Positions 30,659 through 38,848 of a stretch of 64,000 nucleotides of DNA are shown one piece after another. Positions within the stretch are counted from its first letter, which is position 1; every line of letters starts with the position of its first letter. Origin of the DNA: Gemmatimonadota bacterium (GTDB taxonomy: Bacteria > Gemmatimonadota > Gemmatimonadetes > Gemmatimonadales > GWC2-71-9); the NCBI GenBank assembly GCA_003222115.1, contig QHUL01000054.1, forward strand, positions 62,001-126,000. Reading direction: 5' to 3'. The notes beneath the pieces were generated by a model that was not told the DNA's origin, made no database searches, and saw only the letters and a program-made list of their open reading frames with translations. Made by a program: the position numbers and the translations under genes.

Positions 30659-31472
30659 GGAGCGCGCGGTTCACGGCCGCGCGCATCACCTCGACGGGTG
30701 CGGCCTGGCCGGGGAAGAAGCGAGTGAGCGCCGCCGCCCCCTGGCGCACCAGCATCTCGCGGCCGTCCGCGGCCGCAACGCCGCGGGCGCGGAGCATCCG
30801 CACCCAGCGGGTCTCGCCCGGCGCGTAGACGAGGTCGAGTGCCGTGGTGACCTGCGGCATCTCCTCCGCAGCGAGCGGCAGGGGGTCGGGTTCCTCCAGG
30901 CCGAGGGGCGTGGCATTGATCACGATCTCGGTCGCCACCGGGCCCCGGGCCGCGTGCGCACTCGCGCCCACGCCCTCCGCCCAGCGGGCGAAGGCGCGCG
31001 CGCGCTCCGGGTCGCGAGAGCGGATGTGCAGCTCCGCCCTCGCCTCCGCGGCCGCGACCGCCACCGCGCGGGCCGAGCCCCCCGTGCCGAGCACGAGCCA
31101 GCGTCCCGCCCCGTCCCCGCCCAGCGCGCGCAGGGCGGCGAGCACGCCGGGCACGTCCGTGTTGTCCCCCACCAGCTGACCGTGCTCGGTCCAGAAGGTA
31201 TTGCACGCTCCCACGCGGGCGCACAGATCGGTTTTGCGCGCGCAGCATCGTTCCACCGCTTCCTTGTGGGGCACGGTGACGTTCCCGGCGGCGCCGACGC
31301 TCGCCAGCGCGCTGAGCAGCGAGGAGAGGGCGGCGGCGGGGGTCGGCAGCGCGACGTAGACGGCGTCGAGCCCGAGCGCTCGGAATGCCGCGTTGTACAT
31401 CGTGGGAGAGAGCGAGTGGGCGATCGGCTCCCCGATCACCCCCAGCAGCCTGGTGCTAGCGCTGATCTCCAC
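30651..31472 (-). CDS. aroE: Shikimate dehydrogenase
   Basis: NADP-dependent step of aromatic amino acid biosynthesis. The 273-residue protein has the substrate site HSLSPTMYN, the catalytic lysine in TVPHKEAV, NTFWTE and GDNTDVPG with the catalytic Asp, and the nucleotide loop VLGTGGSARAV. The start is GTG at 31470-31472, overlapping the end of the phosphatase gene by 17 bases; the frame is open further upstream. It ends at TAA just before comF. Confidence 0.92.
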
Positions 31473-31932
31473 GCTCGGCCTCCGCGACGATGCGCTCCAC
31501 CGCCGTCGCGACGAGCGCCTCGAGCTCCGCGCAGGTGTCGCGGTAGACGTCGAGGTCCCCACCAAACGGGTCGCTCACCTCGGCCTCGTCCCCCTCTCGC
31601 CCGGCGTACTCGCCCAGCACGAACACATGCCCTTCGCCACCGAGCTCGTCCACACGCGCGCGGTGATGACGCGCCATCGTGAGAATCAGGTCGGCCGCGT
31701 CCACCATCTCGCGGGTGAGCAGCTGCGCGCGGTGGCCCGAGAGATCGAGCCCCCGCTCGAGCCCCACCAGGTAGGCGCCTTCCGACACCGGCGCACCGTC
31801 CCACGCGCCCGTCCCCGCCGAGGACACGTCGATCGCGTCGAGCCCGCGCTCCTTGAGGGCGCGCTCCAACAACGCGGCCGCGAGCGGGCTGCGGCAGATG
31901 TTACCGGTGCAGACGAGCAGGATCGTCTTCAT
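31456..31932 (-). CDS. Low-molecular-weight protein-tyrosine phosphatase family protein
   Basis: Cytosolic phosphatase of the LMW-PTP/arsenate reductase fold. The P-loop CTGNICRS (residues 8-15) carries the nucleophilic Cys and the Arg, and the general-acid aspartate is in SDPFGGDLDVY near residue 120. Length 158 residues is normal. Neighbours (Sua5-type and aroE) do not reveal the substrate; tyrosine-phosphate and arginine-phosphate phosphatases of this family often sit next to Sua5/YwlC genes. Confidence 0.88.
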   Translation of the reverse strand: MKTILLVCTGNICRSPLAAALLERALKERGLDAIDVSSAGTGAWDGAPVSEGAYLVGLERGLDLSGHRAQLLTREMVDAADLILTMARHHRARVDELGGEGHVFVLGEYAGREGDEAEVSDPFGGDLDVYRDTCAELEALVATAVERIVAEAERGDQR

Positions 31933-31939
31933 TCGCGTT

Positions 31940-32593
31940 TCACGGAGCCAACCGGCCCGCGGCGCGGCGCAGATCCGCCAGCGTCAGCGCGCCTTCGCGC
32001 ACGAGGCGGGGCGTCGGGCGTGTGCAGTCAACCACGGTCGACGGCGGCGAGTTCCCCAGGACCCCGCCATCCAACACCACTAGTGTACCTGCTTCGGCCG
32101 CCGCCGCGAAGTCGCGCAGGATCGCTTCCGGCCCGGGGGCCGGAGGCTGGCCGGGCAGGTTGGCCGACGTCGAGGTGATCGGCTCCCCCAGCGCGGCGAC
32201 GAGCCGGGCCATCCCCCGGTGCGACGTCCACCGCACGGCGATCCCCCCCTCCGGTCCCCGCAGCAGATCGGGAAGCCGGCCGCCACCTCCCGCGAGCACC
32301 AGCGTGAGGGGGCCCGGCCAGAAGGCGCGGGCGAGCGCGCTCGCCACCTCGTTGAAGGCCAGTCCCTGGGCTTCGGCCATGGTCTGGCCGCTCACCAGCA
32401 GCAGGAACGGCTTGTCGGGCCGCCGGCCTTTCAACCGGGCGAGCGCGCGCACGTCCGTCTCGCGCGCCCGCGAGCCGAGACCATACACCGTTTCGGTCGG
32501 GTAGGCGAGCAACCCTCCGCGCCGCAGATGGGCCGTGACGGGGGCCAGTGCCCCCTCGACCTCGGCGTCGGTCCGGAAGGGGACGGGCTTCAC
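31940..32593 (-). CDS. L-threonylcarbamoyladenylate synthase (Sua5/YrdC/YwlC family)
   Basis: Makes threonylcarbamoyl-AMP for the t6A modification of ANN-decoding tRNAs. The 217-residue protein contains YPTETVYGLG with the substrate pocket, KGRRPDKPFLLLV, FWPGPLTLVL, VRWTSHRG and ITSTSANLPG. The size fits the short TsaC-type rather than the long Sua5 with extra domain. GTG start at 32591-32593 overlaps the ispD stop as GTGA. Confidence 0.93.
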   Translation of the reverse strand: MKPVPFRTDAEVEGALAPVTAHLRRGGLLAYPTETVYGLGSRARETDVRALARLKGRRPDKPFLLLVSGQTMAEAQGLAFNEVASALARAFWPGPLTLVLAGGGGRLPDLLRGPEGGIAVRWTSHRGMARLVAALGEPITSTSANLPGQPPAPGPEAILRDFAAAAEAGTLVVLDGGVLGNSPPSTVVDCTRPTPRLVREGALTLADLRRAAGRLAP

Positions 32594-33294
32594 CGCAGCT
32601 CACGCGCCAGGGCCTCGGCGATGCGGAAGTCATCGGCAGTCGTGACCTTGAAGTTCTGCGGCGTGTCGGGCACCACCTCGAGGGGCGCGCCGGCACGCTC
32701 GCACACCTCGGCGTCGTCCGTGGGGGCCTCGTTCCCGCCGAGTCGCGCGTAGGCCTGCTCCAGCATCGCCCGCGGGAAGCCCTGCGGCGTGTGGGTACGC
32801 CACAGCCGCTCTCGCGGAACGGTCCTCACGATCTGGCGGTTCTCGACGACCTCCTTCACGGTGTCGCTCACGGGCACGGCGGCAACCGCGCCGACCCCCT
32901 CCCGCGCGCGCGCGATCACGCCGTCGATGGTTTCGCGGCTGACGAAGGGGCGGGCGGCGTCGTGCACCAGCACCACGGTGGCGTGCGGGGTCAGAGCGCG
33001 CAGGCCCGCGCGCACGGACTGCGCGCGCGTGTCGCCGCCGGGCACGAGCCCCAGCCGCTCACCCCCGAGCTTCGCGAGCCAGTCGGGCGGCTGCTGGACG
33101 TGGCCCGCGGGGAGCGCGACCACGACGTGCACCACCTCCGGGTGCGACGTGAACGGCCGCAGCGCCCGCAACAGCATCGGCACGCCATGGATCGGGCGGA
33201 ACTGCTTGGGCTCGCCCGGACCGGCACGCACACCGGCCCCGGCCGCCACGATCACGACGCCGACGTCAGGCCGCGACGCGGCGGGCGAGCTCAC
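32590..33294 (-). CDS. ispD: 2-C-methyl-D-erythritol 4-phosphate cytidylyltransferase
   Basis: Third step of the MEP isoprenoid pathway. The 234-residue protein shows VVIVAAGAGVRAG (CTP loop), GGDTRAQSVRAGL, LVHDAARPFVS, and TPQGFPRAML near the C-terminal half. The start at GTG 33292-33294 gives a normal N-terminus (SSPAASRPDVGVV) and overlaps radA by 29 bases; a later GTG at 33255 would cut into the first strand. No ispF follows; the next gene is Sua5-type. Confidence 0.93.
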   Translation of the reverse strand: MSSPAASRPDVGVVIVAAGAGVRAGPGEPKQFRPIHGVPMLLRALRPFTSHPEVVHVVVALPAGHVQQPPDWLAKLGGERLGLVPGGDTRAQSVRAGLRALTPHATVVLVHDAARPFVSRETIDGVIARAREGVGAVAAVPVSDTVKEVVENRQIVRTVPRERLWRTHTPQGFPRAMLEQAYARLGGNEAPTDDAEVCERAGAPLEVVPDTPQNFKVTTADDFRIAEALARELR

Positions 33295-34630
33295 CGATCC
33301 CGTCCAGCGCGACGAGCTCGACCCCCGCCGCGCCGGGCGCGATCCGCGACCGCGCCGAGCAGAAGACGCGGCGGAAGCCCTGGCGCGCGGCCTCCGCCAG
33401 CCGCCGCTCCACGCCGGCCACGGGCCGTATCTCGCCGCCCAACCCGACCTCGCCCAGGAACAGCGCGTCGGCCGGGAGCGGGCGGTCCCGCACGCTCGAC
33501 ACCAACGCGGCGAGCACCGCCAGATCCGTGGACGGCTCGACCAGGCGGATCCCGCCCGTGACATTCACGAACACGTCCAGCTCCCCGCAGGCCACGCCGC
33601 CGCGGCGCTCCAGCACCGCGAGCAGGACCGCCAGCCGGCGGTGGTCGAGGCCGGTCGCGACCCGCTGCGGCGTGCCGAACCCGGCCTTCGCAGCGAGCGC
33701 CTGGATCTCAACGAGGAGCGGGCGGGTGCCTTCCATCAGCGCGGTCACGGCGGAGCCGGAGGTGTTGGTCACCCGGCCCGCGAGGAACGTCGCCGCCGGG
33801 TCCGCGACGGGCAGGAGCCCGCCCCCCGTCATCTCGAACACGCCGATCTCGTCGACCGAGCCGAACCGGTTCTTCACGGCGCGCAGCACCCGGTGATCGA
33901 GCGTGTGCTCGCCTTCGAAGTAGAGGACGGTGTCCACGATGTGCTCAAGCGTCTTGGGCCCGGCGATCCCGCCCCCGCGCGTCACGTGCCCGACGAGCAG
34001 CACTGCTGGCCCGGCCTGCTTGGCGAAGCGCATCAGCCGCGCCGCGCACTCCCGCACCTGGCCGACGTTGCCGGGGGCGCCCTCGAGCTCGTCGGTGTAG
34101 GTGGTCTGGATCGAGTCCACGAACACGACGCGGGAGCCAAGCGCCTGGGCGTGATGGAGGATCGCCTCGAGCCGCGTCTCCCCCAACACGTGGACGCCGC
34201 GCGCGTCGTCCGCCAGCCGCTCCGCGCGCAGGCGCAGCTGGTCGGGCGACTCCTCGCCAGAGACGTAGAGGGTGGGGATGCCGGCCTGCTCGAGCCGGGC
34301 GGCGCATTGGAGCAGCAGGGTGGATTTTCCGATGCCGGGCTCCCCGCCCACCAGCACGACGGATCCGGGGACGATGCCCCCGCCGAGCACGAAATCGAAT
34401 TCGGCCAGTCCGGTGCGCCAGCGCTCCGGGCGGACAGTTGCAAGGTTGGAAAGTTGGACGGGAGCGACGTCTCCCGCTCTGGCCTTCCAACCTTCCGACC
34501 TTCCAACCGATCGCCCCACCGCCTCCTCCACCAGCGTATTCCACTCCCCGCACGCGTCGCAGCGCCCCGCCCACTTCGGCTGCTCCGCGCCGCATTCCGT
34601 GCAGCGGAACACGGAGCGCGCCTTAGCCAC
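33266..34630 (-). CDS. radA: DNA repair protein RadA
   Basis: RecA-like ATPase that promotes branch migration in recombination, 454 residues. N-terminal C4 zinc finger (CTECG near 10, CDACG near 25); Walker A in GEPGIGKSTLLLQ; the RadA-specific KNRFGSVDEIGVFEM; C-terminal Lon-like domain with FVNVTGGIRL and FLGEVGLGGEIR. GTG start at 34628-34630 overlaps the dnaB end. The linker between the zinc finger and ATPase domains (about residues 38-65) is encoded by a word-repeat inverted repeat. Confidence 0.93.
   Translation of the reverse strand: MAKARSVFRCTECGAEQPKWAGRCDACGEWNTLVEEAVGRSVGRSEGWKARAGDVAPVQLSNLATVRPERWRTGLAEFDFVLGGGIVPGSVVLVGGEPGIGKSTLLLQCAARLEQAGIPTLYVSGEESPDQLRLRAERLADDARGVHVLGETRLEAILHHAQALGSRVVFVDSIQTTYTDELEGAPGNVGQVRECAARLMRFAKQAGPAVLLVGHVTRGGGIAGPKTLEHIVDTVLYFEGEHTLDHRVLRAVKNRFGSVDEIGVFEMTGGGLLPVADPAATFLAGRVTNTSGSAVTALMEGTRPLLVEIQALAAKAGFGTPQRVATGLDHRRLAVLLAVLERRGGVACGELDVFVNVTGGIRLVEPSTDLAVLAALVSSVRDRPLPADALFLGEVGLGGEIRPVAGVERRLAEAARQGFRRVFCSARSRIAPGAAGVELVALDGIGELARRVAA
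34442..34508. repeat. Nested inverted repeat of GGTTGGAA words inside radA
   Basis: Left arm 34442-34457 (AAGGTTGGAAAGTTGG) pairs with 34487-34502 at 14 of 16 positions. The right side, 34483-34508, holds three tandem CCTTCC(A/G)ACC-like words. A perfect inner hairpin CGGGAG (34459-34464)/CTCCCG (34471-34476) sits at the centre. All of it is in the radA frame with no stop codon. Confidence 0.8.
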
Positions 34631-36035
34631 GGTTCGCCTCGGGCGGTGTGTCCCGCAGGGTGCGGTTGTCGAACCGGGTGAATTCGCGCTTGAAGTACAG
34701 CGGCACGAGGCCGGTGGGGCCGTTGCGCTGCTTACTGACGAGCAGCTCCGCCAGACCCTCGATGTTGTTCCCGTCTTTGTCGGTCGGGCCGTAATACATC
34801 TCGGGGCGGTAGATGAAGCACACCACGTCCGCGTCCTGCTCGATCGCGCCCGACTCGCGCAGGTCGGAGAGCTGCGGGCGGTGGTCGCCGGTGCGCTGGT
34901 CCGGCGCCCGCGACAGCTGCGACAGCGCGACGACCGGGATGTCGAGCTCCTTCGCCAGCGCCTTGAGGGAGCGCGAGATGTAGGAGATCTCCTGCTGGCG
35001 GCTCTCGGCGTCGGAGGGGCCTTGCATGAGCTGGAGGTAGTCCACGACCACCATGCCGATGTCGTGCTCGGCCTTGAGGCGGCGCGCCTTGGAGCGCATG
35101 GCGAGGGGGGTGAGCGTGGCGGAGTCGTCGATCCAGATGGGAGCCGTCCCGAGCAGCCCGGCCGCGCGGGCGAGCTTCGGATAGTCGTCGTCGCGCAGTT
35201 GGCCACGCCGCAGCCGCTGCGCGTCCACCAGGCCCTCCGAGCACAGCAGGCGCTGCACCAGCGCGTCCTTGGACATCTCGAGCGAGAATACCGCGACCCC
35301 GATGTTGCGCTCGATCGCCGCGTGCTGCACCACGTTGAGCACCAGGGCCGTCTTTCCCATCGACGGCCGCGCCGCGATGATGACCAGGTCGGCCTTCTGG
35401 AACCCGGCGGTCAGGCGGTCGAGGTCCACGAACCCGGTCGGCACCCCCGTGACGGCGCCGTGGCCCGCCTGCAGCTGCTCGATCCGCTCCATCGTCGGCC
35501 AGATGAGCTCTTTGAGGCGCGTGAACTCCTCGCTGCGCTTGAGCTGGGCGACCTGAAACACGCGGTGCTCGGCATTGTCGAGCACCTCGGAGGAGCTCGC
35601 GCGCCCGTCGTAGACGTCCTGAATGATGGACGTCGCCGCCTCGATCAGCCGGCGCAGCACCGCCTTGTCGCGGACGATGCGGGCGTGATAGTCGACGTTC
35701 GCGGCCGTGGGGACGACGTCGATGAGCGAGCCGATGTACTCCATGCCGCCGGCGCGGTCCAGGTCGCCCCGACGCACCAGCTCGTCCCGCAGCGTCACCG
35801 GGTCGATGACGTCGCCGCGTTCGGTGAGCGCCACCATCGCGCGGAACAGGAGACGGTGCGCCTCCCGATAGAACATCGTGTCGTCGAGCAGCTCGGCGGC
35901 CTTGAGGGCCGCGTCCTGATCCAGCAGCATGGCCCCGAGCACGGCCTGCTCCGCCTCGTTGCTCCAGGGAGCCTGGCGGCCGGCGTACTCTGCGGGATGC
36001 TCAGTCGAGGAGACGGCGGGCGATGCGGACGTCAT
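34623..36035 (-). CDS. dnaB: Replicative DNA helicase
   Basis: Hexameric 5'-3' helicase of the replication fork, 470 residues. The N-terminal domain includes EAEQAVLGAMLLD (about 27-39). The RecA-like C-terminal domain has Walker A ARPSMGKTAL near residue 225, VFSLEMSK, the Walker B-type VVVDYLQLM, and SQLSRAPDQR. No intein is present. The first codons overlap the uracil-DNA glycosylase gene by 35 bases, and the end overlaps radA. Confidence 0.95.
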   Translation of the reverse strand: MTSASPAVSSTEHPAEYAGRQAPWSNEAEQAVLGAMLLDQDAALKAAELLDDTMFYREAHRLLFRAMVALTERGDVIDPVTLRDELVRRGDLDRAGGMEYIGSLIDVVPTAANVDYHARIVRDKAVLRRLIEAATSIIQDVYDGRASSSEVLDNAEHRVFQVAQLKRSEEFTRLKELIWPTMERIEQLQAGHGAVTGVPTGFVDLDRLTAGFQKADLVIIAARPSMGKTALVLNVVQHAAIERNIGVAVFSLEMSKDALVQRLLCSEGLVDAQRLRRGQLRDDDYPKLARAAGLLGTAPIWIDDSATLTPLAMRSKARRLKAEHDIGMVVVDYLQLMQGPSDAESRQQEISYISRSLKALAKELDIPVVALSQLSRAPDQRTGDHRPQLSDLRESGAIEQDADVVCFIYRPEMYYGPTDKDGNNIEGLAELLVSKQRNGPTGLVPLYFKREFTRFDNRTLRDTPPEANRG

Positions 36036-36780
36036 CCCAGGTCGGCTTCTTCCAATTGGGGTTGCGCAGCAGGGCTGCGGGATGGTAGGTGACGATGACC
36101 GGGACGCCCCGGAACCGATGCACCTGGTTCCGCAGGCCCCCGACCGATTGCTTCGTGTTGAGGAGCGTCTGCGCCGCGGTGCCCCCCATCGCCAGCACGA
36201 CCTTGGGCTTGAGGAGCTCGATCTGGCGGAACAGGTACGGCGCGCAGGCCGCGATCTCGTCGTACTGCGGCAGGCGGTTCTCGGGTGGGCGGCACTTCAC
36301 CACGTTGCAGATGAACACCCGCTCGCGTGGCAGCTCGATCGCGGCGAGGATCTTCGTGAGCAGCTCGCCGGCCGGTCCCACGAAGGGGCGTCCGGTGTCG
36401 TCCTCCACTCTGCCGGGACCTTCCCCGACGACGACGAGCCGCGCGTCCTCCGGCCCCTCGCCCGGTACGGCGTTGCGTCGCCCGTCGCACAGCCGGCACT
36501 TCGTGCACCCGCGCACCTGCGCGGCGATGGCGTCGAGTGACTTCGCCTGCTGCAGGGGATCGCTCGTGAACAGGTCGCCGCTCGGGGGGTCGAAGGAGAT
36601 GCCGGGCGGTGGAAGCGCCGTGCCCGGACGGTCGAGCTTTCCGTCCGCCTGACCACCTGTCCGCCCGACGGCCGACGGTGATGTGGGAGGCGAATTGGTC
36701 GGCGACAGAATGACCGAGTCGCCCCCCAGCAGCCGCTGCTGTTCCAGGTAAGTCCGCGCCCGTGCCCGCCCGTCCGTCAC
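36001..36780 (-). CDS. Uracil-DNA glycosylase, family 4 (iron-sulfur type)
   Basis: Removes uracil from DNA. The core has CTKCRLCDGRRNAVPGEG with two cluster cysteines, the GEGPGRVEDDTGRPFVG motif A, FICNVVKCRPP with further cysteines, and VTYHPAALLRNP as the second motif. The N-terminal about 75 residues are a low-complexity Pro/Gly-rich linker (TNSPPTSPSAVGRTGGQADG) partly encoded by a small GGACGG-word hairpin. GTG start at 36778-36780 overlaps the coaBC stop as GTGA. Confidence 0.9.
   Translation of the reverse strand: MTDGRARARTYLEQQRLLGGDSVILSPTNSPPTSPSAVGRTGGQADGKLDRPGTALPPPGISFDPPSGDLFTSDPLQQAKSLDAIAAQVRGCTKCRLCDGRRNAVPGEGPEDARLVVVGEGPGRVEDDTGRPFVGPAGELLTKILAAIELPRERVFICNVVKCRPPENRLPQYDEIAACAPYLFRQIELLKPKVVLAMGGTAAQTLLNTKQSVGGLRNQVHRFRGVPVIVTYHPAALLRNPNWKKPTWDDVRIARRLLD
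36625..36647. repeat. Short inverted repeat in the UDG linker
   Basis: CGGACGG (36625-36631) and CCGTCCG (36641-36647) are perfect seven-base complements around a nine-base loop, followed by further CCGCC/GTCCGCC words to about 36668. It encodes part of the non-conserved N-terminal linker. Same word type as the element at 53577-53664. Confidence 0.5.
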
Positions 36781-37967
36781 GATAGAGCCTGCTCCACCGC
36801 GTCGAGGATTTTTTCCGCCACGTCGCGCTTGGGAAGAAGCGGGAGCCTCACGGGCTCACCTTGCTTCGGTACGATCGTCACGCGATTCGTGGAGACTTCA
36901 AATCCCGCGCCGGGCTCGAGCGCGTCGTTCAAGATGATGTAGTCCAGATGCTTTTCGCGCAACTTGCCCCGGGCGCGCTCCAGGCCGTTGCCGGTCTCGA
37001 GCGCGAACCCGACCACCACGCACTGCTTGGGGCGTTTGAGTGAGCCCAGGATGTCGGGCGTCGCTTCCAGTTCCACCGTGATGCGGCCGTTGGCGCGCGG
37101 CAGCTTGGCCGGGAGGGGCGCCGTCGGGCGGAAGTCGGCCGGGGCAGCGGCCATGAGGAGGAGTTGCGCCTGCGGCATCGCCGCCTGGACCGTGCGCTGC
37201 AGCTCCGCCGTGGTCTCGACGCGCTGCACCGTCACGCCCGGCGGCACCGCGAGGTCCGTCGGGCCGGTGATCAGGATCACCTGCGCCCCGCGCGCCGCGG
37301 CCGCCTGGGCGAGCGCGAAGCCCATCCGGCCGCTCGACGGGTTGGTCAGGACGCGCACCGGGTCGAGGTGCTCGCGAGTCGGGCCCGCCGTGACGACGAC
37401 CGTCTTGCCTTGGAGCCGTCCCGGTGGCGCGAGCAGCCGTGCCGCGGCCGCGTGGATCGTCTCGGGCTCGCTCATCCGCCCGGGTCGATCGCTCGGTCCC
37501 TCGGCCAGCGGGCCGGTCTCGGGTCCCACGAACTGCCAGCCGCGCTGCGCCAGCACCTTGAGATTCTGCTGGGTCGCCGGGTGGGCGTACATGTCGTCGT
37601 TCATCGCCGGGGCGCACAGCACCGGCCCGGTGCGGGCGAGCAGCAAGGCGGTGAGCAGGTCGTCGGCCATGCCCATCGCCGCGCGCGCCACGAGGTGCGC
37701 CGTGGCTGGGGCGATGATGACGAGATCAGGCTCCTTGGCGAGCGCGATGTGCGCGAGCGCCCGATCCTTCTCCCACAAGGAAGCGAGCACTGGACGCCCC
37801 AGCAGCGCCTCGAACGTCAGCGGCCGCACGAACGCGGCGGCGGACGCGGTGAGCACCACGTCCACCGTCGCTCCGTCCTCGGCGAGCCGCCGGGCCAGCG
37901 TGCAGCTCTTGTAGCAGGCGATCCCGCCCGACACGCCCAGGACGACGTGCCGGCCGGCGAGCGACAT
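36777..37967 (-). CDS. coaBC: Bifunctional phosphopantothenoylcysteine decarboxylase / phosphopantothenate-cysteine ligase
   Basis: Two steps of CoA biosynthesis. The N-terminal CoaC flavoprotein domain (about 1-180) has GVSGGIACYKS, HIALAKEPDLVIIAPATA and the active-site APAMNDDMYAHPAT. The C-terminal CoaB domain (about 185-396) has VVTAGPTREHLDPVR and NPSSGRMGFALA. Length 396 is typical. It is next to rpoZ and gmk, a widespread arrangement, with its ATG sharing a base with the rpoZ stop. Confidence 0.95.
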   Translation of the reverse strand: MSLAGRHVVLGVSGGIACYKSCTLARRLAEDGATVDVVLTASAAAFVRPLTFEALLGRPVLASLWEKDRALAHIALAKEPDLVIIAPATAHLVARAAMGMADDLLTALLLARTGPVLCAPAMNDDMYAHPATQQNLKVLAQRGWQFVGPETGPLAEGPSDRPGRMSEPETIHAAAARLLAPPGRLQGKTVVVTAGPTREHLDPVRVLTNPSSGRMGFALAQAAAARGAQVILITGPTDLAVPPGVTVQRVETTAELQRTVQAAMPQAQLLLMAAAPADFRPTAPLPAKLPRANGRITVELEATPDILGSLKRPKQCVVVGFALETGNGLERARGKLREKHLDYIILNDALEPGAGFEVSTNRVTIVPKQGEPVRLPLLPKRDVAEKILDAVEQALS

Positions 37968-38179
37968 CAGATCTCCTGGCGCCGCCGCCGCACCAGCCGG
38001 AACGTCAGTCGCGCCCGCACCAGCTCCTCGAGGGCGCGCGTGGTCAGCTTCTGCTCGAAGTCGACCGAGCGGTCGCGGGGAAAGTCGTTCACGAAGCGCG
38101 CGAACTTCGCCGCCACGAGCACGCCGAGGTACTTGTTCCCCGTCTCGGTCGCCACTTCTGCCGGAGTGATGATCCGCAT
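37967..38179 (-). CDS. rpoZ: RNA polymerase omega subunit
   Basis: Small accessory subunit of RNA polymerase, 70 residues. The sequence fits the diverged omega type: TETGNKYLGVLVAAKFARF near the N-terminus, then LTTRALEELV, as in the family's helix that clamps beta-prime. Position between gmk and coaBC strongly supports it. ATG at 38177-38179. Confidence 0.85.
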   Translation of the reverse strand: MRIITPAEVATETGNKYLGVLVAAKFARFVNDFPRDRSVDFEQKLTTRALEELVRARLTFRLVRRRRQEI

Positions 38180-38194
38180 CGCGTCTGGTTCTCC

Positions 38195-38848
38195 TCAGGC
38201 TCCGCGCGGGGCCTTCCCGGCCGCCTGGGCCAGGTCCCGCGCGAGCGCGTCCAATCGTCGTTCGAAGTCTGCCGGCCGCCGTGGCACCCCGGCGTCACCG
38301 TCGATGATCGCCGACACAGCCCGGACGGCCTGTGCCAGGTCGTCATTCACGAGCACGTAATCGTACTGCGAGGCTTCCCGCACCTCCTCGACCGCTCGCC
38401 GCAGGCGGCGCTGCAGAGCGTCGGGGGACTCGCTCGCGCGCTGCCCCAGTCGCTCGAGCAGCGCGGCGACGCTCGGCGGCAGGATGAAAATGCTGACGGA
38501 CGCGGGCGCCGGATACGCCGCCCGGACCTGGCGCGCCCCCTCCACTTCGATGTCGAGCAGCGCGTGCCGCCCGGAACGGAGGATCCGGTCCACTTCGCTC
38601 TTCAGCGTGCCGTACCACTCACCGGCGTACTGCGCCGACTCGAGGAACTCGCCGGCGCGCCGACGCCGCGCGAACGCCGCGCGGGACAGAAAGTGATACG
38701 CCTGCCCGTCCAGCTCACCGGGGCGCGGCGGCCGCGTGGTGGCCGAGACCGAATACCCGACATCCGGCCGCTCCGCGAGCAGGGCCCGCGCGATCGTCGT
38801 CTTGCCGCCGCCCGAAGGCGCGGACAGGACGACGACGACCGGCTTCAC
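38195..38848 (-). CDS. gmk: Guanylate kinase
   Basis: Phosphorylates GMP to GDP. The 217-residue protein has the P-loop LSAPSGGGKTTIARAL at the N-terminus, the GMP-site SVSATTRPPRPGE, and LLDIEVEGARQVR. GTG start at 38846-38848 overlaps the yicC stop as GTGA. The C-terminal about 20 residues (AQAAGKAPRGA) are not conserved. Confidence 0.95.
   Translation of the reverse strand: MKPVVVVLSAPSGGGKTTIARALLAERPDVGYSVSATTRPPRPGELDGQAYHFLSRAAFARRRRAGEFLESAQYAGEWYGTLKSEVDRILRSGRHALLDIEVEGARQVRAAYPAPASVSIFILPPSVAALLERLGQRASESPDALQRRLRRAVEEVREASQYDYVLVNDDLAQAVRAVSAIIDGDAGVPRRPADFERRLDALARDLAQAAGKAPRGA

Noticed and set aside
31456-31932. Arsenate reductase (ArsC-type)
   Set aside because: The CxxxxxR loop and DP acid site fit both, but there are no other ars genes and the Sua5 neighbour favours an LMW phosphatase.
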